Assembly (NCBI GenBank): GCA_037200525.1 | Contig: JBBCGG010000001.1 | Span: forward strand, 21,526 to 85,525 | Direction of reading: 5' to 3' | DNA length: 64,000 nt | Source of the DNA: Methylocella sp. | GTDB taxonomy: Bacteria; Pseudomonadota; Alphaproteobacteria; Rhizobiales; Beijerinckiaceae | Shown: positions 37,135-47,214 of the stretch, piece by piece | Layout of the letters: every line of letters begins with the position of its first letter | Position numbering within the stretch: position 1 is the first letter of the stretch | Notes under the pieces: model-generated | Database searches by the model: none | What the model was told of the DNA's origin: nothing | The model's input: only the letters and a program-made list of their open reading frames with translations | Program-made: the position numbers and the translations under genes

Positions 37135-37544
37135 GGTCGCGGCTCCTTGACGCATGACGGATGCGACTCAAAATCGCTCCATATCTTCCTGATTTAACGC
37201 AATCTTATCCGAAAAACCGGCCCGTTTTCCACGATCATGACCTGAATGCGACGAAATGCGGTGGACAAATCGATTGCGGCCCCCCACAGCTCATAGGCGC
37301 TGAAACGCTGGCGGCCGAATGAAGAAATTCCAGATATAAACCTATCGCGTCCAATTATGAGGCTTGCGCCAAAACTGCCTGCGCATCGCCGCGGGACTCG
37401 CCAATCCGACAAGCTCGGGTTAGACAAATCGCCCGGCATCCGGATTGGAGTTGCATTCTTAACTTTGGTCCGGCGGATCCGCGCTCCAGCGGAGGCCGAA
37501 GCTTGCGCCCTTCGATAGTGACCATAACCATAACCTTGACGGCG

Positions 37545-37988
37545 ATGAAACAAGCGACTATCTCGGCCATCGTGGCGCTTGTCGTTATGTTGACTGCGGC
37601 TTTGGCCCCGGTGACGCCTGCTTGGGCTGATTTTCGTCTTTGCAACACAACAACGGGGCGCGTCAGCGTTTCTCTGGCCTATACGGACGGCGAGACGTGG
37701 GTTAGCGAGGGCTGGTGGAATTTGAAACCCAGCATTTGCGAAACTCTTGTGCGCGGGCCTCTGGCGGCGGAATTTTATTATGTTTATGCGATGGACGAGC
37801 GCGGCGGCGAATGGAAGGGCAAGGCTTTCATGTGTACGCGCGACCGTGAATTCCGTATCCTCGGACGTGAGGATTGCTATGTTCGCGGGTTCGACCGGAC
37901 CGGATTTTTCGAAGTAGATACGGGCAAAGACGCGAAGAACTGGACGGTTCAGTTGACCGATCCGCCGCAAGTCCGACCAAATCCCTGA
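37545..37988 (+). CDS. DUF1036 secreted protein
   Basis: 147 residues from Met 37545, beginning with a signal peptide (ISAIVALVVMLTAALAPVTPAWA). The mature part shows FRLCNTTTGRVSVSLAYTDG, WVSEGWWNLKP and FYYVYAMDE, the DUF1036 fold (beta sandwich), with four Cys. Function unknown; it is commonly found next to pyruvate kinase in Rhizobiales, as here, 22 bases upstream of pyk. An in-frame Met at 37503 would add 14 residues. Confidence 0.85.
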   Translation: MKQATISAIVALVVMLTAALAPVTPAWADFRLCNTTTGRVSVSLAYTDGETWVSEGWWNLKPSICETLVRGPLAAEFYYVYAMDERGGEWKGKAFMCTRDREFRILGREDCYVRGFDRTGFFEVDTGKDAKNWTVQLTDPPQVRPNP

Positions 37989-38010
37989 AACCAGTTTTGA
38001 CGAGGCTTCA

Positions 38011-39438
38011 ATGCGGCGGCTGCGACGGTGCAAGATCATTGCGACGATAGGACCGGCTTCGGCGAACAAGGCGACGCTCTCAGCATTGTTCAATGCGGGC
38101 GCCGACGTGTTTCGCATCAATATGAGCCATGCCTCGCATGATGCGATGCGCGATCAGGTGCGGATGATCCGGGAGGTACAAAGCGAATTTGGCCGCCCCA
38201 TCGGCATTCTGCTCGATTTGCAGGGGCCAAAGCTGCGCATCGGCGCATTCAAGGATCGCGCGATCAAACTGGCCAAGGGCGCTGCGTTCACGTTCGACTC
38301 CAATCCGGCGCTGGGCGACCAGAACCGGGTGTGTCTCCCCCACCCCGAAATTTTGCGGGCTTTGCGGCCCGGCCATACGCTGCTCATCGATGACGGCAAA
38401 GTGCGCCTTCATGTCACTGTCGCCGACGAGACTCATGCCGTCGCCATTGTCGATGTCGCCGGCGAAATTTCCAATCGCAAAGGCGTCAGCCTGCCGGATA
38501 CCGAAATTCCCGTCTCGCCGATGACGGAGAAGGATCGCGCCGATCTTGAGGCTGGCCTTGAGGCCGGCGTCGATTGGGTCGCAGTCTCTTTCGTGCAACG
38601 GCCGGAAGATGTCGTTGAAGTCAAAAAGCTGACTCGCGGCCGCGCCTGGGTGATGTCGAAGATCGAGAAACCGCAGGCGATCACGAAGCTGGACGAGATC
38701 GTCGAGATCTCGGACGGCTTGATGGTCGCGCGCGGCGATCTTGGCGTTGAAATGCCGCTCGAAAAAGTGCCTGGATTGCAAAAGCGCATCAGCCGCACCG
38801 CGCGCCGTCTCGGCAAGCCGGTCGTCGTCGCGACGCAAATGCTTGAATCGATGATAAGCGCGCCGGTCCCGACGCGCGCCGAAGTGTCGGATGTCGCCAC
38901 CGCAGTCTTTGAAGGCGCCGACGCCGTGATGCTGTCGGCGGAAAGCGCCGCCGGGCAATATCCAGTCGAGGCCGTTGCGACGATGAACAAGATCGCCGAG
39001 GAGGTCGAGAGCGACGCTTATTATCGCGGCATCATCAATGCGCAGCGGGCGACGCCCGAAGCCACCGGAGCCGACGCCGTCGCCGTCGCCGCGCGCAATG
39101 TCGCCGAAACGCTTGATCTGAAGGCGATAGTCGCCTGGACGTCTTCCGGTTCGACCGCTCTTCGCATCTCCCGCGAGCGGCCGACGGCCCCCATTCTCGC
39201 TTTGACGCCAAACCCTGAAACGGCGGGGCGCCTCGCTCTCGCCTGGGGCGTCCACGCCGTCGTGACCAAGGACGCGCACGACATCGACGACATGGCGGTG
39301 CGCGCGGGCAAATTCGCAGCGCGCGAAGGCTTCGCTAAAGTCGGCGAACGCATCATCATCGTCGCGGGCGTCCCTTTCGGCACACCGGGCGCGACGAACA
39401 TGGTCCGCATCGCATTTATCGAAAGCCCGCAGACTTAA
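38011..39438 (+). CDS. pyk: pyruvate kinase
   Basis: 475 residues. It converts phosphoenolpyruvate and ADP to pyruvate and ATP in glycolysis. Seen are RRCKIIATIGPASANK, INMSHASHD, ILLDLQGPKLRIG, the active-site segment MSKIEKPQAI with the catalytic Lys, MVARGDLGVEMP and MLSAESAAGQYPVEAV, then the C-terminal regulatory domain (AVAVAARNVAETL, VAWTSSGSTALRISRERP). The length is normal for bacterial PykA/PykF. Confidence 0.95.
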   Translation: MRRLRRCKIIATIGPASANKATLSALFNAGADVFRINMSHASHDAMRDQVRMIREVQSEFGRPIGILLDLQGPKLRIGAFKDRAIKLAKGAAFTFDSNPALGDQNRVCLPHPEILRALRPGHTLLIDDGKVRLHVTVADETHAVAIVDVAGEISNRKGVSLPDTEIPVSPMTEKDRADLEAGLEAGVDWVAVSFVQRPEDVVEVKKLTRGRAWVMSKIEKPQAITKLDEIVEISDGLMVARGDLGVEMPLEKVPGLQKRISRTARRLGKPVVVATQMLESMISAPVPTRAEVSDVATAVFEGADAVMLSAESAAGQYPVEAVATMNKIAEEVESDAYYRGIINAQRATPEATGADAVAVAARNVAETLDLKAIVAWTSSGSTALRISRERPTAPILALTPNPETAGRLALAWGVHAVVTKDAHDIDDMAVRAGKFAAREGFAKVGERIIIVAGVPFGTPGATNMVRIAFIESPQT

Positions 39439-39493
39439 GGCAGGCGCCGCGTCTCTGTGCGCGGCGTCAACGCCTTACAGAGTTCCGGCAAAC

Positions 39494-41686
39494 CTATCCG
39501 CCAAAGAGCGAGTCAAAGAAATTGCGCTCGCGTTGCGGCTGCGGCGGCCGTTGCGCCTGATCTCCCGCGCTGGGAATGAGGCCTGGGGGCGTCAGCCCGC
39601 CGCCGCGATTGTTCGCTTGCGCGGGATAGGGCGCCTGACTCCCCTGTGACGCAAATGCCGGATCGGACTGCGCCACGGGGTGGGATGTCACAGTGGCCTC
39701 CGCCATTGGCGCCTGCGCTTGTCCTTGCGCTTGCCCGGGCCAGCTCGGCCAACCGGAGGCGATGGCGGGCGCCGCCTGCCACAGGCCGCCGGGGAGCGGT
39801 TGCGGCGGGATGCCTTGATGCGCGCCGCGCATGAATCGCGACCAGATTTCAACGGGGAGCGTGCCGCCGGAGGCCTTTTTCGTCGGCGAACTATCGTCGT
39901 TGCCGAGCCATACGCCGGTCACGAGATGGCTCGTATAGCCGACAAACCAGGCGTCGCGCCAATCCTGACTGGTGCCGGTCTTGCCGGCCGCCTGCCAGCC
40001 GGGCAGTTCGCCCTTGCGCGCGGTGCCGGTCAGCAAGGTCTCCTGCATCATCGTGTTCATCATCGCGAGATAAGTCGGATCGATGACCCGTCCATTGCTG
40101 CCGCCCTTGCGCTGATACAGCAGTTTGCCGGTCGCGGTCTTGACCCTCGCAATGATCTGCGGCGGAACGCCGATGCCGCCATTGGCGAAGGGCGCATAGG
40201 CGGTCACGAGTTCAAGGGGAGAAACCTCCGAGGTGCCAAGCGCGATGGAAGCGTTCGGCGTCAGCTCCGAGACGATGCCCAGCCGATGCGCGACCTTGAT
40301 CACGGTTTTGGGTCCGACTTCGACGCCGAGCCGCACCGCTACGGTGTTGAGCGACAGCGAGAGCGCCTTGGTCAAGGTCACCGGCCCAAAATAATCGTGC
40401 GAATAGTTTTCCGGTTGCCAGCCCCTCACATTGATTGGGGCGTCATCGCGCACCGTCGCGGGCGTCAGCCCCTTTTCGATCGCGGCAAGATAGACGAAAG
40501 GCTTAAAAGCCGAGCCCGGCTGGCGCTTGGCGGACACCGCGCGATCGAATTGGCTATCGGCGTAATTGCGTCCGCCAACCAGCGCCTTGATCGCGCCATC
40601 GGGATCAATCGACACCAGCGCGCCCTGGGCGACGCCATATTTGGCCCCCTTCTGATCGAGCTCTTCGGTCAGGGATTTTTCCGCGTCCGCCTGCAGCGCC
40701 GCGCTGATGGTTGTCGAAACAACAATATCCTGGTCGATGGCGCCGATCGTATCGTCGAGCACGTCCATCACGTAATCTGCGGCGTAGTTGGCCGAGCCCG
40801 CCCCTTGATCATGCACGGCTTGCGCTGGATGGGCGAGAGCCAGCTTGGCCATCGCGTCGGTGATGAAACCCTCCTGCTCCGTTGCGTCGATGACCTGCGC
40901 CGCGCGCTCCGCAGCGCCGGTCGGATTGCGGTTCGGCGCGAGTTTCGTTGGCGCTTTCATCAAGCCAGCGAGGACTGCGGCCTCGGGCAAGGTGACGCTG
41001 CGCGCGCCATGGCCGAAGTATTTTTGCGCCGCCGCTTCAACGCCATAGGCGCCGGAGCCGAAATAAACGCGATTGAGATAGAGCTCCAAAATCTGATTTT
41101 TTGAATAGGTGTGCTCGAGCCAGAGCGCCAAAATGGCTTCCTGGATCTTGCGTGAAACCGTCCGCTCCTGCGTCAGAAAGAGATTTTTGGCGAGCTGTTG
41201 CGTCAAAGTCGAGCCGCCTTGCACGGCGCCGCCTGCCGCGTTGCGCGTTACGGCCCGCAAAATGCCGAGCGGATCAATGCCCCAATGCGAATAGAATCGG
41301 CGATCTTCGATCGCGACGAACGCTTTGGGCAGATAGGGCGGCAGATCGGCGATGCGGACGGCCGCGCCCCCCGTATCGCCGCGATTGGCGAGCAACGCCC
41401 CGTTGTCGGCCAGAATGGCGATATTCGGCGGCCGTTTCGGCACGGCGAGTTGATCGATCGGCGGTAATTTCGTCGCATAGAAAGCGATAAGCCCCGCCCC
41501 CGCGACCGTCGCCCAGACAAGAATCGTGAAAAACCACGACAGCGACGTCACCAGCAGGGAGCGGCGGCGTTTGCCCGGTCGGCGCAGGCTGGCGGCTTTG
41601 CGCTGCGGGCTTGCTTTCACGTTGGCCCTTTCCCGAGCGGACTCAAAATGCGGTTCGCGGCGTTCGGCCGTCGTGCGCTTCGCCAT
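39494..41686 (-). CDS. mrcA: penicillin-binding protein 1A, bifunctional transglycosylase/transpeptidase
   Basis: 730 residues. A basic cytoplasmic head is followed by a membrane anchor (VTSLSWFFTILVWATVAGAGLIAFY). The GT51 glycosyltransferase domain has VAIEDRRFYSHWGIDPLGI (catalytic Glu) and GGSTLTQQLAKNLFL. The transpeptidase domain has the active Ser in PGSAFKPFVYL, SLN in SLSLNTVAV and KTGTSQDWRDAWFVGYT. A Pro/Gln/Ala-rich tail follows. It polymerises and cross-links peptidoglycan. Here it is divergent from dnaN. Confidence 0.94.
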   Translation of the reverse strand: MAKRTTAERREPHFESARERANVKASPQRKAASLRRPGKRRRSLLVTSLSWFFTILVWATVAGAGLIAFYATKLPPIDQLAVPKRPPNIAILADNGALLANRGDTGGAAVRIADLPPYLPKAFVAIEDRRFYSHWGIDPLGILRAVTRNAAGGAVQGGSTLTQQLAKNLFLTQERTVSRKIQEAILALWLEHTYSKNQILELYLNRVYFGSGAYGVEAAAQKYFGHGARSVTLPEAAVLAGLMKAPTKLAPNRNPTGAAERAAQVIDATEQEGFITDAMAKLALAHPAQAVHDQGAGSANYAADYVMDVLDDTIGAIDQDIVVSTTISAALQADAEKSLTEELDQKGAKYGVAQGALVSIDPDGAIKALVGGRNYADSQFDRAVSAKRQPGSAFKPFVYLAAIEKGLTPATVRDDAPINVRGWQPENYSHDYFGPVTLTKALSLSLNTVAVRLGVEVGPKTVIKVAHRLGIVSELTPNASIALGTSEVSPLELVTAYAPFANGGIGVPPQIIARVKTATGKLLYQRKGGSNGRVIDPTYLAMMNTMMQETLLTGTARKGELPGWQAAGKTGTSQDWRDAWFVGYTSHLVTGVWLGNDDSSPTKKASGGTLPVEIWSRFMRGAHQGIPPQPLPGGLWQAAPAIASGWPSWPGQAQGQAQAPMAEATVTSHPVAQSDPAFASQGSQAPYPAQANNRGGGLTPPGLIPSAGDQAQRPPQPQRERNFFDSLFGG

Positions 41687-41956
41687 GCCTGTCGCGCCAT
41701 CGCCCCATCGACTGGATTAATCCTCGCCGACGCGGTGCGTTCGACGCTAGCGCAGCCGGCTTAAAGGCCGGTAAAGGCCCCAATGTCGAAGCGCCGGCGG
41801 CGCGCAGCGCAACTATCTTCAGCTTTCTGTTCATTCCGTGGCGCCAAATGCGTCCGGCGTCTTGCGATTTCGCTGCAGCCGCGCCAAAGTCTCCGGCCCT
41901 GGCGCGCGGCGGATGAGCCGGCGCGCGAGGAGCGAACGAACCCGATTGGACGCCCC

Positions 41957-43075
41957 ATGAAAGTCACTCTCGAACGAGCGGCACTGTTGAAGTCGCTCGG
42001 CCACGTGCATCGCGTCGTGGAGCGTCGCAATACAATTCCGATCCTGTCGAATATTTTGCTGCAGGCCAGCGGCCAGGCGCTGATCCTCAAGGCGACCGAT
42101 CTTGATCTCGAAGTAACCGAGCGTCTTGTGGCCGACGTCGGCTCGGGCGGGGGAACGACGCTGCCCGCGCATACGCTCTATGACATTATCCGCAAGCTTC
42201 CCGACGGGGCGCAGGTTTCCCTTGAGACCAGCGGCGAAAGCGGTCAACTGCAGCTGCGTTCCGGCCGCTCGAGGTTCAACCTTCAGACTTTGCCGGAGAG
42301 CGATTTCCCCGATCTCGCGACGGGCGAGTTCAGCCATGATTTCACATTGGCGGCGGGCGATCTCAAGCGGCTGATCGACAAGACGCAATTTGCGATCTCC
42401 AATGAGGAGACGCGCTACTATCTGAACGGCATTTTTCTGCACGCGACCGAGGTTGACGGCGCCCCCGTGCTCCGCGCGGTTGCAACTGACGGACATCGGC
42501 TCGCGCGGGTTGAGATGCCAAGCCCTCGCGGCGCAATCGGGATGCCCGGCGTGATCGTGCCGCGCAAGGCCGTGACCGAAGTGCAAAAACTCGTCGAGGA
42601 TCTGACGCAGGAAGTCCGCATAGAACTCTCGACGACAAAAGTGCGTTTTACTTTTGGCGAGGTGGTGCTGACCTCAAAACTCATCGACGGGACGTTTCCC
42701 GATTACGCGCGGGTCATTCCGGCCGGCAATGATAAAAGATTGATCGTCGATCGCGCGCCCTTCGCCGCCGCCGTCGATCGCGTGTCGACGATTTCCTCCG
42801 AGCGCGGGCGCGCCGTAAAACTCGCCGTGGCGGACGGCAAGCTGACGTTGTCGGTGACCAATCCCGATTCGGGTTCGGCGCAAGAGGAGCTCGACGTCGA
42901 TTATGATTCGACGCCGATGGATATCGGATTTAACGCCCGCTATCTGCTCGACATCACCGAACAGCTCGACAGCGACACGGCTCTATTCAAGCTAGCCGAT
43001 CCGGGCTCGCCGACCCTGGTGCAGGACCACGACGGCGCGAGCGCGCTTTATGTGTTGATGCCTATGCGGGTTTAG
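41957..43075 (+). CDS. dnaN: DNA polymerase III subunit beta (sliding clamp)
   Basis: 372 residues from ATG 41957, the normal length. Three clamp domains are seen: MKVTLERAALLKSLGHVHRVVERRNTIPIL, FAISNEETRYYLNGIFLH with AVATDGHRLARVEM, and the C-terminal FNARYLLDITEQLDSDTALF ending in VLMPMRV, the conserved clamp terminus that contacts clamp-binding peptides. No dnaA or recF lies next to it in this window. Confidence 0.96.
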   Translation: MKVTLERAALLKSLGHVHRVVERRNTIPILSNILLQASGQALILKATDLDLEVTERLVADVGSGGGTTLPAHTLYDIIRKLPDGAQVSLETSGESGQLQLRSGRSRFNLQTLPESDFPDLATGEFSHDFTLAAGDLKRLIDKTQFAISNEETRYYLNGIFLHATEVDGAPVLRAVATDGHRLARVEMPSPRGAIGMPGVIVPRKAVTEVQKLVEDLTQEVRIELSTTKVRFTFGEVVLTSKLIDGTFPDYARVIPAGNDKRLIVDRAPFAAAVDRVSTISSERGRAVKLAVADGKLTLSVTNPDSGSAQEELDVDYDSTPMDIGFNARYLLDITEQLDSDTALFKLADPGSPTLVQDHDGASALYVLMPMRV

Positions 43076-43190
43076 GGGCGTTGGTACCAGCTCAAAGGTT
43101 TACTATAGCAAAAGACGAAACCGCATTTCGACGAATGCTTCAGATACTTTTTGGGGAGTGAATCCAGCATCTGCCGTCCACAGCAATTGC

Positions 43191-44412
43191 CTATTTCTGA
43201 AGGTCGCGGATGGCATTGTCCACCATGCGCTCAAGCCGGAGAACTTGTCGGACGATCTGTCGAGATTTAAATGATTCTGCTGAGCGCCTAGCGTATTTGG
43301 AGAAATTTCGGACGCCAACGGGTTGAAATCGCTTTCGAAGTCGCTTCGTATAAATGAACGTCGCCCGGCCTTCCGCAATTGCTCGCTCACCATGCTTTCG
43401 GGTGGTCGCGATGCTGCGCTTAGCTTTGCGCCACTGACGTGCCAGAGATGCAGGCCGGATTGTTGCTCCTCTCCATGACACGTTGAAACCCAGGTATTGG
43501 AAAATCTCGTCGCTACTTGGACCGAAAATCTTGCGTACGGTTTTTTCTTCCTTCAGCTCCAATTTGGCGGACGACCTCTTCCTCAATTTTCTTAGTAATT
43601 TCGGTTTCTTTGTCGAGAGGGCAAATTACCAAAATATCGTCTGAATAACGTTGATAGAGGCCGCCAATATTGGCGCATATAGCAGCCATGACACCGTCAA
43701 TCCCTATCATATAGAGATTGGAGAGAGCGCTACTTATTGGAGTTCCTTGCGGAATACCGAATTTGTTTGGATTAGATTCAATCGGGATACTTGCTTCGCG
43801 AACTTCAGAAATCTTTGCAATAGGCTGGCGCGATTGTCCGGCCATCCGCGCTGAGAATTTCGGATGAGCCTGAAGAACTGCGCGATCAACCTTGCTGAAT
43901 TTGGTGACGTGCTTGAATACCTTGTACCAGTCTGTCGATAATTCCGTGACACACAGGAGCCTTTTAAGGTGATTCTTAAGGATAGCGTGATCAAGATCAT
44001 CGAAAAAACCGGTAATATCGTAGCAAAGTACGACGCACGGACAGTTAGCCTCCGCAAATCTATACGCATCGGCTGAGAAGTCGTAATTTGATCGACCTAG
44101 CTGGCGATAAGCAATAACATTCTCGGAGAGCCCTTCTTTTTCATAATACTTGTCGAGAATAAGAGTGAGTTCGTATGCATATTTCGAAAGAATACACGCA
44201 TCTCGATGCGAGGCATACATGATATGGCGCTCTTTATAGATAGTTTTCTTGTCTTTTTGCTTGTACCTCTTCACACACTTTATATAGTGGATAAGTGGCA
44301 GCCAGGAATGTTTTGCAACAAAAGATGGATCACAAATACGATTTACATAGCCGATACCTACAGGAGCATCGAAATGCCGATAACCTCTTGACTTGAACCA
44401 TATCTGTGCCAC
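43191..44412 (-). pseudogene. DRT2-like (UG2) antiphage reverse transcriptase, one-base frameshift
   Basis: Two frames together make a 406-residue RT. The N-terminal part starts WFKSRGYRHFDAPVG with the SHRDACILSKYAYELTLILD and VIAYRQLGRSNYDF blocks, then RT motif A (CYDITGFFDDLDH), GIPQGTPISSALSNLYM and motif C YQRYSDDILVI. The C-terminal part gives SSDEIFQYLGFNVSWRG. The order and spacing match DRT2 defence RTs, not group II introns. An A6 run (43541-43546) puts the frames out of step by one base; five As would give ...GRKTVRKIFG in one frame. GTG 44412 after GGAG is the better start. Codons and GC are unlike the neighbours, so it was acquired. It is broken unless the indel is a sequencing error or phase-variable. 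Confidence 0.78.
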
Positions 44413-44437
44413 CCACGACTCCAATTATCGCAGTGTG

Positions 44438-44520
44438 CAGGAGGGCTAGCTCCAACCCAGAGCCTCAGTCTATGCCGACCCCCCCCCCGACGCACGCCTC
44501 AATCCACCGGCTCTCTCCTG
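44438..44520 (-). ncRNA. structured leader upstream of the RT (candidate DRT2 template RNA segment)
   Basis: On the minus strand, CAGGAGAGAGCC (44520-44509) can pair with GGCTCT (44464-44459) and, after a 15-base bulge, CTCCTG (44443-44438), closing a domain that contains a run of ten G. DRT2 systems are known to encode a noncoding template RNA directly upstream of the RT gene. The pairing is seen directly; that it is the template RNA is inference, and the true RNA would extend further upstream, towards about 44780. Confidence 0.35.
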
Positions 44521-45102
44521 TCGTGATTTCAGGCGCTTCCCCGGCGCGGGTTTTAAAACGCAAGGCGATATAATCTAATCGTAGGAGTGCGAGCGATGCT
44601 CACTGTCTCATGCCGGCTTGCCGCCCGAGGTGTGATAACATTCGTCATCATCTTCGCGGCAGTCATGCTATCACTTGACAGTCCAAACGACCGTGCCATT
44701 AGGCCAATTCCTAAGGCGAACGTGACGTGGTGACGCCTACGCTTCGCCGCAAGGGGCGTTTGTTGCTTTTTCACATTTTATTTCGGGTACTTACAGCGCC
44801 CCGTTAGTGTCGCAAAGCTGCTCTCAGAGCTGAATTGCCGCGGCACTGCAGTTGACGCATCCGCTCGCGACGGGCATTGAAGCGCACGCCCAGACAGCCG
44901 CGTCTCGCGCGTCGGAGCACCATTGTCAGATGCCCCACATCAATGGCCAACGGATCGCGCCCAGCGCGCTCATCGAGCATGACGGCGCCCTTTGGTTCGC
45001 CGCGAAAACCAATTCCGTGAAGCCCGGCAAGGGTGGAGCTTTCAATCAAATGCATAAGTCGCGAACCATCAGCATAAATATGCGCCGAGCGGACCAGCGC
45101 TC

Positions 45103-45894
45103 ATGATCAGATCCGCTCTCATGAACGTCATGACCGCCGCCGCCATCAAGGCCGGGCGCGGCCTGAAGCGCGACTTCGGCGAAGTCGAAAACCTGCAGGT
45201 TTCGGTGAAAGGCCCCGGCGATTTCGTCTCGGCGGCCGATCGCAAGGCGGAAAAAATCCTCTATGAGGAGTTGGCCAAGGCGCGGCCCGGCTACGGCTTC
45301 GTGCTTGAGGAGAGCGGCGAGATCGAGGGGGCGGACAAGAGCCATACATGGTTCATCGACCCGCTCGATGGAACCACCAATTTCCTGCATGGATTGCCGA
45401 TTTTCGCGATTTCGGTCGCTCTCGCCCGCGAAGGGCAGATCGTCGCCGGGCTCGTTTACAATCCGGCCAACGACGACATGTTCATCGCCGAAAAAGGCCA
45501 GGGCGCATATTTGAACAATCGGCGTCTGCGCGTCGCCGCGCGGCGCGACATGGCCGACGCCCTGATCGGCTGCGGCGTCCCGCACATCGGGAAGGCCAAG
45601 GAGCATCCGCGCTTCAAGGCGGAGCTTGCCGCCGTGATGGCCAAGGCCGGCAATATTCGCCGCCTTGGCGCGGCGGCGCTCGACCTTTGCTTTGTCGCCT
45701 CGGGCAATTTCGACGGCTTCTGGGAGCGCGATTTGCAGCCGTGGGATATCGCCGCCGGGATCATCATGATCAAAGAAGCTGGCGGCTTCGTCACTGACGC
45801 GGACGGCGGCAACGACATGCTGAGCCAAGGCTCGATTTGCGCCGGCAATGACGTGATTCAACGCAATCTGCTCGACCTGATCCGGCTGCCCTAA
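45103..45894 (+). CDS. suhB: inositol monophosphatase-family protein
   Basis: 263 residues. The lithium-sensitive phosphatase fold shows EESGEIEG (Glu metal ligand), the signature [22 protein letters not shown] and [22 protein letters not shown]. It hydrolyses inositol-1-phosphate or related phosphate esters with Mg2+; SuhB proteins also bind RNA polymerase antitermination complexes in some bacteria. An alternative start at Met7 exists. It is convergent with the HpnI-like gene. Confidence 0.9.
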   Translation: MIRSALMNVMTAAAIKAGRGLKRDFGEVENLQVSVKGPGDFVSAADRKAEKILYEELAKARPGYGFVLEESGEIEGADKSHTWFIDPLDGTTNFLHGLPIFAISVALAREGQIVAGLVYNPANDDMFIAEKGQGAYLNNRRLRVAARRDMADALIGCGVPHIGKAKEHPRFKAELAAVMAKAGNIRRLGAAALDLCFVASGNFDGFWERDLQPWDIAAGIIMIKEAGGFVTDADGGNDMLSQGSICAGNDVIQRNLLDLIRLP

Positions 45895-45918
45895 AGCGCG
45901 CCTGCCAACCAGCCGGCG

Positions 45919-47091
45919 TCATCGCGGGCGCGCGTCGTCTCGACCGATCGCGGGGACGTCCGCGTTCTGCGCGCCCTCTCGCGCGTCGAAGCGGCGGCTT
46001 GCCCAGACGACGTCATGCGTCGTCCAGCCGCGCAGCCAAGCCGCAAGGCTCACAATTTCGCGGCCAAGGAAAGCAAGCGGCGACCAGACCGAAATCTCCC
46101 AGCCTTTGAGCGCTGCAAAAACCATCTCGGCGGCAAACCAGCCAAATAGCGTGAGGCAAAACGCGACCCACGCCGGACTCCCGACAAGAGGCGCCGCCAG
46201 CGCCGCCGCGAGCGCAGCAGGGAGCGCACTGGAGAGCGGCTCGAGCGGATATGAAAAGCGCTCGTTCGCCCGCCGGATCACGCTCCAACGGAATTGGCGC
46301 TGAAAGACATCGCTTAAAGTTTTGGCGACGATCTCCTGAGCCACGGTGCGATGCGCGAAAACGGTTTTCAGCCCTATCCCCGCGAGAGCCATCGAAATCG
46401 CCGTGTCCTCCGCAAGCGCATCGCTTATCACCTCGATCCCGCCCGTCTTGGCGAGATCGCTGCGCCGAAAAACCATCACCTTGCCGACGCCAAAACCAAG
46501 GCCAAGGACCGAGGCGGTCAGCAAAAGGCGCGCATGCCCATTGATGAGAAGAGCTTCGACCCGGGCGCCGAAAGTCTTCGGCCTCACCGCCACCGGAGTT
46601 GCAACGACAAGCCCGACGCCCGCGACGAAATTCTGCATAAAGGCGGCCATCGTGTCGCTATCGAGCGTCATGTTCGAATCTTTCGTCATGACGAAATCGT
46701 GCCGCGCCTGAATTAGCGGCGCCGCGAGATTGTTCAGCTTGGGACTGACCGCAGCGCTGCTATCCGAATGCACAAAACGGCAAGGGCGCGAAGGGTGGGC
46801 CTCCGCCACTTTGCGCGCCGCCGCCAACGCGGGGGAGTCAGCCTCAGCGGAGCTGATCAGGATCTCGTAGTCCGCATAATTTTGCGTGAAAATCGACGCC
46901 TGAGCCCGCTCGAAACCGGGATCAAGACTTTTGATCGGGATGAGCGCCGAGACGGGCGGCCGTCCGAGCGCCGTGGCGCGTCGCCTTTGCAGGAAAGGCT
47001 GCAGCAGGCCGCAGCCGAAGGTGAAGAACAGAAGGGCGACCGCGAGCGACCACCAGATCGCGCCAGCATAGCAAATCAGAGAGGCCGCCAT
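45919..47091 (-). CDS. hpnI: GT21-type glycosyltransferase (HpnI/ceramide glucosyltransferase-like)
   Basis: 390 residues from MAASLICYAG. An N-terminal membrane helix is followed by a GT2-fold catalytic domain: PPVSALIPIKSLDPG, YEILISSAEADSPAL, MTKDSNMTLDSDTM (the D-x-D-like region), ALAEDTAISMAL and QRQFRWSVIRR, the (Q/R)xxRW acceptor motif of GT21. Two further hydrophobic segments near the end anchor it. HpnI enzymes add N-acetylglucosamine to bacteriohopanetetrol; without other hpn genes nearby the acceptor is inferred. Confidence 0.8.
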   Translation of the reverse strand: MAASLICYAGAIWWSLAVALLFFTFGCGLLQPFLQRRRATALGRPPVSALIPIKSLDPGFERAQASIFTQNYADYEILISSAEADSPALAAARKVAEAHPSRPCRFVHSDSSAAVSPKLNNLAAPLIQARHDFVMTKDSNMTLDSDTMAAFMQNFVAGVGLVVATPVAVRPKTFGARVEALLINGHARLLLTASVLGLGFGVGKVMVFRRSDLAKTGGIEVISDALAEDTAISMALAGIGLKTVFAHRTVAQEIVAKTLSDVFQRQFRWSVIRRANERFSYPLEPLSSALPAALAAALAAPLVGSPAWVAFCLTLFGWFAAEMVFAALKGWEISVWSPLAFLGREIVSLAAWLRGWTTHDVVWASRRFDAREGAQNADVPAIGRDDARPR

Positions 47092-47164
47092 TACCTTAAT
47101 CCCATGGCCCCAAAAGCCAACAACACCGCGGCCGAACAACCAGCGCCGCTTCGGCTCTGGGTTT

Positions 47165-47214
47165 AGAGCATGATCCCGAAAAAGCGCAGAGTTTTCGGAT
47201 GACGATCACGCGAT
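47165..47214. repeat. dispersed REP-like palindromic repeat
   Basis: AGCATGATCCCGAAAAAGCG is followed by a complementary GTTTTCGG arm and a degenerate GATCACG, matching the unit found three times at 58192-58347. It lies upstream of the HpnI-like gene, between it and fpg. Confidence 0.6.

Noticed and set aside
38080..39279. 399-codon minus frame opposite pyruvate kinase
   Set aside because: Antisense shadow of a conserved housekeeping gene; Arg/Asp-rich composition.
39680..41104. 474-codon plus frame opposite the penicillin-binding protein
   Set aside because: Antisense to an unmistakable PBP1A with all motifs intact.
43191..44424. Reverse transcriptase considered as a group II intron or retron
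   Set aside because: No maturase or endonuclease domain, no intron ends, and no convincing msr/msd pair; the N-terminal WFKSRGYRHFD and SHRDACILSKYAYE blocks fit DRT2 better.
44553..44774. 73-codon minus-strand frame upstream of the RT as a separate gene
   Set aside because: It lies in the presumed noncoding template region, lacks a ribosome-binding site and resembles no family; more likely part of the RNA.
44804..45055. Overlapping frames on both strands before suhB
   Set aside because: Both frames are open, neither has a good start or a recognisable product.
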